Positions 1 to 5,644 of a stretch of 18,383 nucleotides of DNA are shown one piece after another. A program made the position numbers and the translations under genes. Location: contig JBKDAM010000141.1 of assembly GCA_046316495.1 (NCBI GenBank), positions 1 to 18,383 on the forward strand, given 5' to 3'. Source of the DNA: M3007 sp046316495. GTDB taxonomy: Bacteria > Bacteroidota > Bacteroidia > Chitinophagales > Saprospiraceae. Under the pieces are notes generated by a model. It did not search any database. It was not told where the DNA came from and saw only the letters and a program-made list of their open reading frames with translations. The stretch's first letter is position 1. The number at the start of each line of letters is the position of its first letter.

Positions 1-323
1 GGTACGGAGTGGTGGCCTACATCGGTGGAGGATTCGGGGCAGGTATTCACAATACCTTGGAGCCTGCGGCTTGGGGCTTGCCAGTTATCTTTGGTCCCAG
101 GTATAAAAAGTTTGAAGAAGCTAATCAATTGATCCAAAGAGGGGCAGCTTTTACAATTCAGGAGCCAGAGGAGTTAGCAGCTTGTTTGAAATACTTGTAC
201 CAAGCGGCAGAACGCGAAGAAGCCTCAAAACAAGTGCAGGATTACCTTCAACAAAGTAAGGGGGCTACAGGAAAGATCCTTCGTCGAATGGAGGAAGCAG
301 AAATGAAACAACCACGCCCTTAA
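1..323 (+). CDS. kdtA: 3-deoxy-D-manno-octulosonic acid (Kdo) transferase, C-terminal fragment
   Basis: This is the last ~106 residues of a Kdo transferase (KdtA/WaaA), a protein usually a little over 400 residues long; the start lies before the window. The family transfers Kdo from CMP-Kdo to lipid IVA at the inner face of the inner membrane, starting the LPS core. The visible part matches the end of the GT-B C-terminal domain: a YIGGGFG turn, then GIHNTLEPAAWGLPVIFGP, where the Glu of LEPA sits in the nucleotide-sugar binding region, then KFEEA and a helical tail. The frame is open from base 3 and stops at 321-323. The stop codon lies inside a hairpin (310-338) shared with the convergent tRNA-like gene. 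Assignment to the family is firm; whether the enzyme adds one or more Kdo residues cannot be read from this fragment. Confidence 0.93.
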   Translation, partial: YGVVAYIGGGFGAGIHNTLEPAAWGLPVIFGPRYKKFEEANQLIQRGAAFTIQEPEELAACLKYLYQAAEREEASKQVQDYLQQSKGATGKILRRMEEAEMKQPRP

Positions 324-338
324 AAAAGGAACGTGGTT
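310..338 (-). terminator. hairpin between kdtA and the tRNA-like gene
   Basis: AACCACG (310-316) pairs with CGTGGTT (332-338), with an inner CCTT/AAGG pairing. Read on the minus strand it begins seven bases past the discriminator base of the tRNA-like gene and is followed by GTTTCATTTC, so it could end that transcript. On the plus strand no T-run follows. The loop itself holds a run of six T (minus strand). It is a moderate candidate only. Confidence 0.4.
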
Positions 339-344
339 GAGAAG

Positions 345-458
345 CTGTGAAGGGAGGATTCGAACCTCCACGAGGCGGTTAGTGCAGTTTACTGCATTTT
401 TCCCGAACTCCTCACCCCCGAGACAGGAGGGCATGGCTGCCAATTTCATCACCTCACA
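345..458 (-). tRNA. tRNA-like gene, type II body, very long variable arm, anticodon GTC
   Basis: Read on the minus strand this folds as a cloverleaf. The acceptor stem is TGTGAGG (458-452) with CTTCACA (352-346), one G-T pair, discriminator G345 and no encoded CCA. TG lies at positions 8-9. The D arm is ATG/CAT with a TTGGCAGC loop, close to bacterial tRNA-Leu. The anticodon stem is CCCTC (431-427) with GGGGG (419-415), and the loop CTGTCTC puts GTC at 424-422. The T arm is GGAGG-TTCGAAT-CCTCC (369-353), a perfect match to the consensus. The variable region (414-370, 45 nt) is far longer than the usual 12-20 nt and has its own structure: GAGG/CCTC, then CGG/CCG, then the hairpin TGCAG-TAAA-CTGCA. 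GTC would read Asp codons, but a long arm and G73 are Ser features and the D arm is Leu-like. Position 37 is T, where a purine is normal. It may be a degenerate tRNA, an unassigned isotype or a non-translational tRNA; isotype is left open. Confidence 0.62.
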
Positions 459-467
459 AGATGTTTA

Positions 468-483
468 TGTTAACTGGTTAACA
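468..483. repeat. perfect inverted repeat in the tRNA leader
   Basis: TGTTAAC-TG-GTTAACA is a 7-2-7 perfect palindrome lying 9 bp upstream of the tRNA-like gene and just downstream of its candidate -7 element. It would overlap or closely follow the transcription start, as an operator would. Confidence 0.5.
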
Positions 484-735
484 GTACAAAGATGAGTAAA
501 ATGACTTATTTTTTGCAAATAAATTAATGAATAAATTTAAAATTTACATATTAGTTAAAATATTTTGTTAAAATTTAATTATTTATTAATGCAATAAAGG
601 TTTAAAATAGGTTTTTTGATAAAAATTCAAATTTTGGATTATTTATGTATAATTTATCCTATTATTTTTAAAATAATTATTTATTTGTTAATAATATAGT
701 TTATTTTTTAATGAAATTAAAATAGAACACCCCAG
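484..735. other. strongly AT-rich intergenic stretch
   Basis: About 250 bp without a gene, and by eye well over 80% A+T from about 520 to 720, far above the neighbouring coding DNA. It holds direct repeats GTTAAAAT (554-561 and 567-574) and many T and A tracts. No convincing coding sequence is seen. One TTATCC occurs, but no DnaA-box cluster, so it does not look like an origin. It must contain the promoter of the Nudix gene at 739, though no clear TAnnTTTG element stands out. Confidence 0.6.
487..519 (-). promoter_or_regulatory. candidate promoter of the tRNA-like gene
   Basis: On the minus strand, CATCTTTG (494-487) matches the Bacteroidota -7 consensus TAnnTTTG at all but its first base. 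TTTG (519-516) lies 21 bp upstream as a possible -33 element. The mature tRNA would begin about 28 bp after the -7 element. This rests on pattern match only. Confidence 0.4.
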
Positions 736-738
736 AAT

Positions 739-1398
739 ATGAACCAATTTATTCAATCTGCAAAGAGCAAGCTAAGTGGAGCACTACCTGGGCTGGAAGC
801 CCAGTTGCAAATGGCTGGAGCCTTGAGGGCAAAGGAAACCTTAGAGGCCATTGAGGTACCCAAACAAGCCAGGCAAGCAGCGGTCATGATATTGTTTCAC
901 CAAATGGAAGGATCTCCCTGGAAAACCGTGTTAATTCAACGCAGTGTCCATCCTAATGACCGCCACAGCGGCCAAATTAGTTTTCCAGGTGGGAGCGTTC
1001 AGGCAGAGGATACCAGTTTGGAAGCGACGGCGTTGAGGGAATTAGAAGAGGAAGTCGGAATAAAAGCAGCTGCAGTGGAGCTGCTGGGACGGCTCACAGA
1101 ACTATATATCCCGGTCAGTAATTTTGTCGTACATCCATTCGTAGGTGTTTTGCGTACACCTGCTGCATTTACACCTCAGATAGGGGAGGTAGAGCAAATA
1201 TTATTTCCGGATATGCAATGTTTCTACCATCCTCGATATAGAAAACGGACAGATTTACGTCTTTCAACCGGCTATTTGCTGTCGGATATGCCTTATTTTG
1301 ACGTGGAGGGACATATAGTATGGGGGGCGACTGCCATGATGATGAGTGAGCTCACCTGCGTATTGGAGCCCGACTTGTTGGGCATTCGCCCCCAGTAG
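739..1398 (+). CDS. Nudix hydrolase, CoA pyrophosphatase type
   Basis: A 219-residue Nudix protein of the coenzyme A diphosphatase group (NudL/NUDT7 type), whose members cut CoA or acyl-CoA to phosphopantetheine and 3',5'-ADP. The group-specific stretch R-HSGQISFPGG (residues 75-85) precedes the Nudix box. That box runs from G84-G85 to RELEEEVGI (100-108) with the one-residue longer spacing typical of CoA hydrolases. The metal-binding glutamates E101, E104 and E105 are intact. Length is normal for the group. The ATG at 739 is the natural start, since the AT-rich gap lies directly before it. The gene converges with hemL, with only two bases between stop codons. The CoA substrate is inferred from motif spacing. 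Confidence 0.88.
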   Translation: MNQFIQSAKSKLSGALPGLEAQLQMAGALRAKETLEAIEVPKQARQAAVMILFHQMEGSPWKTVLIQRSVHPNDRHSGQISFPGGSVQAEDTSLEATALRELEEEVGIKAAAVELLGRLTELYIPVSNFVVHPFVGVLRTPAAFTPQIGEVEQILFPDMQCFYHPRYRKRTDLRLSTGYLLSDMPYFDVEGHIVWGATAMMMSELTCVLEPDLLGIRPQ

Positions 1399-1400
1399 AA

Positions 1401-2729
1401 TTAGGGCTGATAGACAATGTCCAAGGCCTCTATGATGACATGAGCTGCCCGGTCAAGGTCTGTTTCTGTATGTGCCGAGGAGACAAAACCAACTTCATAA
1501 CCCGAAGGTCCAAAGTAGACACCGCGCTTTAAGCACTCTAAATGCATTATTTTGAACAAGGACATTTTGGATCCATCAATTGATTCACTTCGTTGGATGC
1601 GTTCGCGGGTAAAGGTCGGCCAGAAAATGGAACCAATTCTGGGGAATGTAATTTCGTAGCCTTTTTGATCGCAGTGGTCCTGAATTTGCTGAATAAAGCG
1701 ACCCGTTTTTTCTGATAACTGCTCGTAAAATCCAGGTTGAGAGATTTCCAGAAGAGTGGCGTAACCTGCTGCCATGGCCACTGGATTAGCACTTAACGTA
1801 CCTGCTTGGTAAACAGGTCCTTCAGGGGCGATGTGGAGCATGATTTTCTTGGAGGCGGCATAAGCGCCAACGGGCATACCACCTCCAATTATCTTACCAA
1901 AGGTGATGATATCTGGCTGCACATCGTAGTAGCCAGTCGCGCCTTCAAAACCAACTCGAAAACCAGAAATTACCTCATCAAATATTAAAAGTGCACCAAA
2001 CCGGTCGGCGGTTTCTCTCAGGAGTTGAAGGAAACTGCGATCTTGAAGAAGTAACCCATTGTTGGCGGGTATGGGTTCTACAATGATGGCAGCAATCTCT
2101 GCACCATATTGTTGCATCGCCTGTTCAAGGGCTTCCGGATCCGCTAGCGGTACGACGATGGTTTCTTGGGCAAAAGATGCTGGAATGCCAGCCGAGGTGC
2201 TAATACCAAATGTCGCCAAGCCAGAACCTGCTTTTACGAGAAGAGAGTCGACGTGCCCGTGGTAACAGCCTTCAAATTTTAGAATTTTAGAGCGCCCAGT
2301 TACCCCTCGCGCGAGGCGGAGGGCACTCATAACCGCCTCCGTCCCACTGCTTACAAACCGAATCATTTCGATGTAGCGGTGCTTTTCTAAAATCAACTTT
2401 CCAATTAACAAATCATGAGGGGTAGGAGCCCCGAAGGACATCCCATTGGCCACTGTTTCTGTTACGCGCTGTACCACCGCTGGAGGACAATGCCCCAAAA
2501 TGAGCGGGCCCCAAGAACAGCAAAAATCTACATACCGCTGATGATCGACATCGTACAAATGAGATCCTTCCCCTTTTTCAAAAAAGATGGGTGGACCCTC
2601 TACACTTTTGAATGCCCGGACAGGCGAGTGAACGCCTCCAGGAAAATAGCCTTTGGCCTCCTCAAAGTAGGCACCACTTTTGCTGCGGTGAAAGGAGGCT
2701 GGAGTGGGATACTGTGCGTTGTTTGACAT
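1401..2729 (-). CDS. hemL: glutamate-1-semialdehyde 2,1-aminomutase
   Basis: A PLP enzyme of aminotransferase class III that turns glutamate-1-semialdehyde into 5-aminolevulinate, the C5 route to haem and other tetrapyrroles. The 442-residue length is close to the family's ~430. The N-terminus carries the FPGGVHSPVRAF motif, then SSGTEAVMSALRLAR, GCYHGH, IFDEVISGFR, and the PLP lysine in FGKIIGGGMPVGAY (K279 counted from the chosen start). The usual EPVAGN-type segment reads EPIPANNG here, a variant I believe is seen in some other phyla. The ATG at 2729 is chosen over one seven codons upstream because a TACTTTTG element (2734-2741, minus strand) ends four bases before it. The upstream start would lie on top of the promoter. 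No other hem gene is nearby. Confidence 0.93.
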   Translation of the reverse strand: MSNNAQYPTPASFHRSKSGAYFEEAKGYFPGGVHSPVRAFKSVEGPPIFFEKGEGSHLYDVDHQRYVDFCCSWGPLILGHCPPAVVQRVTETVANGMSFGAPTPHDLLIGKLILEKHRYIEMIRFVSSGTEAVMSALRLARGVTGRSKILKFEGCYHGHVDSLLVKAGSGLATFGISTSAGIPASFAQETIVVPLADPEALEQAMQQYGAEIAAIIVEPIPANNGLLLQDRSFLQLLRETADRFGALLIFDEVISGFRVGFEGATGYYDVQPDIITFGKIIGGGMPVGAYAASKKIMLHIAPEGPVYQAGTLSANPVAMAAGYATLLEISQPGFYEQLSEKTGRFIQQIQDHCDQKGYEITFPRIGSIFWPTFTRERIQRSESIDGSKMSLFKIMHLECLKRGVYFGPSGYEVGFVSSAHTETDLDRAAHVIIEALDIVYQP

Positions 2730-2733
2730 GCTG

Positions 2734-2741
2734 CAAAAGTA
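2734..2741 (-). promoter_or_regulatory. hemL -7 promoter element
   Basis: TACTTTTG on the minus strand matches TAnnTTTG exactly and ends four bases before the hemL ATG, so transcription would start at or next to the start codon. No strong -33 element is seen. Confidence 0.55.
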
Positions 2742-2790
2742 CTGGACCATTGGAAATTGTTAAATCAATCGCACTAAAAATGATAGTTTT

Positions 2791-2916
2791 ATGGCAAACA
2801 TTGCTCTGAACCATCTAGGTTTTCAACCGGATTTGCCGAAGAAAAAACGAAAAGGTGAATCTTCTTCAGTAGGGTATGCCGAGCTCAAATTTGGAAATCA
2901 AAACAAAGTAATATGA
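2791..2916 (+). CDS. possible small protein, 41 residues
   Basis: An ATG-initiated ORF of 41 codons lies alone between hemL and the sigma factor gene, divergent from hemL. The product has a basic centre (PKKKRKG, residues 16-22), a Ser run and a polar C-terminus. It has no signal peptide, membrane segment or domain I recognise. There is an in-frame stop ten codons upstream, so the ATG at 2791 is the only start. No Shine-Dalgarno sequence or TAnnTTTG box is evident before it, and an ORF this short arises easily by chance. It is listed because the gap is otherwise unexplained. Confidence 0.25.
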   Translation: MANIALNHLGFQPDLPKKKRKGESSSVGYAELKFGNQNKVI

Positions 2917-2926
2917 CTTTTCAAAC

Positions 2927-2934
2927 TAAGTTTG
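2927..2934 (+). promoter_or_regulatory. TAAGTTTG element 1 upstream of the ECF sigma gene
   Basis: An exact TAnnTTTG match about 180 bp before the sigma gene. A second identical octamer follows 48 bp downstream. No good -33 partner is seen at the usual distance. Confidence 0.35.
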
Positions 2935-2974
2935 TCCCCCCATCAAAATGAATCGATTTTTCTTTTTAACTCAA

Positions 2975-3004
2975 TAAGTTTGGTGAAACGATCCTTTTTT
3001 CACC
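2975..3004 (+). promoter_or_regulatory. TAAGTTTG element 2 with overlapping inverted repeat
   Basis: TAAGTTTG (2975-2982) matches the -7 consensus. Its last base begins an inverted repeat, GGTGAAA (2982-2988) with TTTCACC (2998-3004), followed by GTTTTT. This could be an operator over the start site of the sigma gene transcript. Alternatively it is a small terminator for transcripts coming from element 1. The remaining leader to 3115 shows no further structure I can name. Confidence 0.4.
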
Positions 3005-3115
3005 GTTTTTACAATAAAATCCGGAATTGCCAGTTTTCTGTCCGAAATAATTCAACTTTTTTTGGAAGGCAGACAACCTCTTTAACGGTGTGTACGTCAT
3101 AACAACGAAGAATAT

Positions 3116-3673
3116 ATGCAGCAATGGAGCGATCAAGATTTGGTAGAGGGCATCAAAATGGAGAGCCCTACGCATCAGGTAGCCTTGTACAATCGGTACA
3201 GCGTGCCAATGTTCCGGATTTTGCTTCGGTATGCTCGTGATCGAGCAGAAGCCGAAGATATGCTACAGGACGGATTTATTCGAGTGTACAGGGATATGGT
3301 TCAGTTTAGAGGTGAAGGGGCATTAGGCGGATGGATCCGAAGAATTATGATCAATACCGCGTTAAGTCACCTTCGTAAGCAACGAGATTTTATTCAAGAT
3401 GTAGGTGATTTTATGCCCTATGAGAATAGAATAAGAACAGATGATGATGTGGTCGCGCAATTAGATGCAGCGCATTTGATGCGGTTGCTTCAAACGCTCC
3501 CACCTGGTTATCGGGCGGTCTTTAATCTGTATGCGGTGGAAGGATTTAGTCATGAAGAAATTGCTGAGCAGTTGAATATCTCGGTTGGCACAAGCAAAAG
3601 TCAACTTTTTAAAGCTCGGGATTATTTAAAGAAAGTGCTGGAGAAGCATTATTTTAAAATGCCCGAATACTAG
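3116..3673 (+). CDS. ECF-type RNA polymerase sigma factor
   Basis: A 185-residue sigma-70 family protein of the extracytoplasmic-function group. It has only regions 2 and 4. Region 2 (about residues 22-92) includes RDRAEAEDMLQDGFIRVYRD, the core-binding and -10 recognition helices, and GGWIRRIMINTALSHLRKQ. Region 4 (about 123-177) includes LLQTLPPGYRAVFNLYAVEG and the helix-turn-helix HEEIAEQLNISVGTSKSQL, which reads the -35 element. Length is typical. The gene is followed 73 bp downstream by a one-membrane-segment protein that is probably its regulator. The product would direct polymerase to a small regulon in response to an envelope or redox signal; the signal cannot be told from sequence. 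Confidence 0.92.
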   Translation: MQQWSDQDLVEGIKMESPTHQVALYNRYSVPMFRILLRYARDRAEAEDMLQDGFIRVYRDMVQFRGEGALGGWIRRIMINTALSHLRKQRDFIQDVGDFMPYENRIRTDDDVVAQLDAAHLMRLLQTLPPGYRAVFNLYAVEGFSHEEIAEQLNISVGTSKSQLFKARDYLKKVLEKHYFKMPEY

Positions 3674-3746
3674 TCGTAACAAAACAGTAGGCAGAGTAGG
3701 CTTTGCCGATTTACCCTGTCTTTCAATCCATATCCGATCATTACTT

Positions 3747-4280
3747 ATGCCAGAACAGCAGAATTTTGAACAGATTGACAGCATTTTCCGAAATGCTTTT
3801 CAAGAGATGCCCGAAACCCCCGCACCCAATGGTTGGGACCAGCCCTCTAAAAAGGTTTGGCAGGGTATAGAATCCAACTTGCGACCTCGGGTAATTAACC
3901 GTTTCCCTGCTCAACTGCTCTTTCTGGTCTCCAGTGCAGCTGTTTTATCCGCTCTTGTTTGGTACTTATCCTCCAGGCAGCCTCAGGTTCCAGCAGCAGT
4001 TCCAAATTCCATTCCATCAGAAACTGTCCCTTCTGCTCCTGTTCCATCTGTCGCGACAGAAGCATCGGAGCCGGCCGTAATGACTAAACAAAACAGGAAA
4101 AAGGGAAATACGGGCGAACGTCTTCAAACTCCCACGGAGCTGCCCGCTCAGGAAATCAAAGCTCCCACTTTCAATCAGGCACTACCTCCCAATAGTGTGG
4201 AGCGAAATAGGATGTTAGGCAATGAGGATAAAAAGAAGGGTGCCAATACACCTTCCGTTCCAGATACGCTCCAACACTAA
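3747..4280 (+). CDS. putative anti-sigma factor, single-pass membrane protein
   Basis: A 177-residue protein with a soluble N-terminus, one membrane segment (about residues 54-75, LLFLVSSAAVLSALVWYL) and a Pro/Ser/Ala-rich outer part. The N-terminal stretch FEQIDSIFRNAFQEMPETP followed by NGWDQPSKKVWQGIESNL resembles the short amphipathic segment seen in Bacteroidota proteins encoded after ECF sigma genes. There is no zinc-binding HxxxCxxC motif. No periplasmic sensor domain is recognisable; the tail after residue 76 is low complexity. It sits downstream of the sigma gene in the same orientation and is closed by a strong terminator, so the two probably form one transcript. The anti-sigma role is inferred from position and architecture, not from a clear domain. 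Confidence 0.6.
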   Translation: MPEQQNFEQIDSIFRNAFQEMPETPAPNGWDQPSKKVWQGIESNLRPRVINRFPAQLLFLVSSAAVLSALVWYLSSRQPQVPAAVPNSIPSETVPSAPVPSVATEASEPAVMTKQNRKKGNTGERLQTPTELPAQEIKAPTFNQALPPNSVERNRMLGNEDKKKGANTPSVPDTLQH

Positions 4281-4303
4281 TTACCCTAATTGCAAATAGT
4301 AAG

Positions 4304-4338
4304 AATGCCTGGCTGCTACCAACACCCAGGCATTTTTT
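4304..4338 (+). terminator. intrinsic terminator after the sigma/anti-sigma pair
   Basis: AATGCCTGG (4304-4312) pairs perfectly with CCAGGCATT (4326-4334), and a T-run continues to 4338. The run overlaps the last codon of the convergent gene ending at 4337. Confidence 0.85.
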
Positions 4339-5644
4339 AATATCGGCCTAAAAACAATTGGACCCCAGTGCTCCATTCCAGAAATAGAGGCGATTGGTTT
4401 CCTAAGACTTTATTTATTTGAAGGTGGCTGTAAAAATAGCGGTAGCGCAACCCACCGCCCGCATGAAGCCCTGCATAATGGGAAAAGGTGGGTCTAAATT
4501 CAGGAAAACGCAGCATTTCCGTTAATGAAAAATTTGAAAAGTGCCAGCCCAAGCCCCCAAGGGCGGTAAAGTGAACCGCTCGATCCGGTTGTCCAGAATA
4601 CTGCAAACTCCATCGAGCTCTCCTTAATGAAGCCAGCGGATTTTGGAGGTAAAGGCGTCCAATTGGGCTTTGTATAATATCAGCAACCGAGGGTGTTTGC
4701 TTTTGGTATCCTTGTCCCTGATGGCTGTATTGCCACCCCAATTGGGATTCCCAATGATCCGAATGCGTCCGGGCAATGGTTAGTTCCAAGCCATTGGAGG
4801 TGGTGGGGCTCTTGCTAAGCAGGGTTTGGAAATAATGGGCAATTCCAATTCGTGTTTTAGGAATTTTTACTTCCGAAGCAATAGGGAACCAGGTGGGTGC
4901 AACCTTGGATTTTCCGGTTGTCAACTGGATTCCAGCTCGGATTTGGTGCACCGGCGAATCTCCAGTAGATCTTAGGTTGGGGAAATAATCAAAGGAGCAG
5001 AAAAATGGTCCATTGCTAAAACCCGTGGATAATACACTTGAAAAGGAGGGAATATTGTTAATTTTTTGACCTCCTAAAAAGCTCCTCCTGATTTTTGTTC
5101 CATCCTCTAAATAGGAAGTAATCACAAAGGAATTGGATAAATAGGGCTGTTGGATGCCTATTCCATACTTAATGAATACAGGTACAGAGGCTACAGGCAA
5201 ATGTAGACTCATGCAAAGATGATCTGAGAACGTTCCTGATACGATCGGCAACTCGTAGTTGTACAAGACGGTGGTGCTTGGACTGTTCGTTGGCAAGTTA
5301 AATAGAAATAGTAAAGCTGAAGTCTGGGTTCCAATGGGTAAACCGTGCTGGGTGTGCATCCAACTCCATTCTAACATCTGCCAACGGTAGCCGACCTCCA
5401 GGTTAGCTGATAAAGAAGCGGGAAGAAATAAGCCTAGTGGCGCGAGGTATCCCAAAGAAGCACGTAGGAACCAATCAGTCCGTCGGCCCTCTGCGTTTCG
5501 CGCGTTCCAACTTTTAAAGTCGCGTACGTACTCTTGGCTTTTGCGCTCTAAAAAAAAGACCTCCTCCGATGGATTGGTTTGGGCGGTTATGCCACCTCCC
5601 CATCCCAGGATTGCCAACAGTAGAATAAGGGTAGTTCTTTTCAT
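4337..5644 (-). CDS. outer-membrane beta-barrel protein of unknown function
   Basis: A 435-residue protein with a clear signal peptide (MKRTTLILLLAILGWGGG, likely cleaved near ITA-Q, residue 21). It is followed by many alternating-hydrophobic, aromatic-rich strands and ends in LFLGRY, a terminal aromatic residue as in outer-membrane barrels. I recognise no catalytic motif. The layout recalls Bacteroidota outer-membrane or PagL-like barrels but cannot be assigned. The ATG at 5644 is chosen over one seven codons upstream because it overlaps the stop of the preceding gene as ATGA (5641-5644), indicating coupled translation, and because it gives a clean signal peptide. Its partner is the LuxE-like protein, which suggests a shared job at the envelope, perhaps in acyl transfer; this is inference. 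Confidence 0.72.
   Translation of the reverse strand: MKRTTLILLLAILGWGGGITAQTNPSEEVFFLERKSQEYVRDFKSWNARNAEGRRTDWFLRASLGYLAPLGLFLPASLSANLEVGYRWQMLEWSWMHTQHGLPIGTQTSALLFLFNLPTNSPSTTVLYNYELPIVSGTFSDHLCMSLHLPVASVPVFIKYGIGIQQPYLSNSFVITSYLEDGTKIRRSFLGGQKINNIPSFSSVLSTGFSNGPFFCSFDYFPNLRSTGDSPVHQIRAGIQLTTGKSKVAPTWFPIASEVKIPKTRIGIAHYFQTLLSKSPTTSNGLELTIARTHSDHWESQLGWQYSHQGQGYQKQTPSVADIIQSPIGRLYLQNPLASLRRARWSLQYSGQPDRAVHFTALGGLGWHFSNFSLTEMLRFPEFRPTFSHYAGLHAGGGLRYRYFYSHLQINKVLGNQSPLFLEWSTGVQLFLGRY

Noticed and set aside
225..452. 75-codon minus-strand ORF running over the kdtA end and the tRNA-like gene
   Set aside because: It coincides with the tRNA fold, and its translation has no protein-like features.
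345..458. Reading the tRNA-like gene as tmRNA or selenocysteine tRNA
   Set aside because: There is no TCA anticodon, no 8+5 acceptor/T arrangement, and no tag reading frame or pseudoknot region; the element is only 114 nt long.
484..735. Replication origin in the AT-rich island
   Set aside because: There is only one TTATCC, no DnaA-box cluster, and no dnaA, dnaN or similar gene nearby.
2806..2856. PKKKRK as a nuclear targeting signal or a sign of eukaryotic DNA
   Set aside because: The flanking genes are plainly bacterial; a short run of Lys codons in A-rich DNA explains it.
2966..3175. 69-codon minus-strand ORF upstream of the sigma gene
   Set aside because: It overlaps the 5' end of the well-supported sigma gene on the other strand and looks like a chance reading of T-rich leader DNA.
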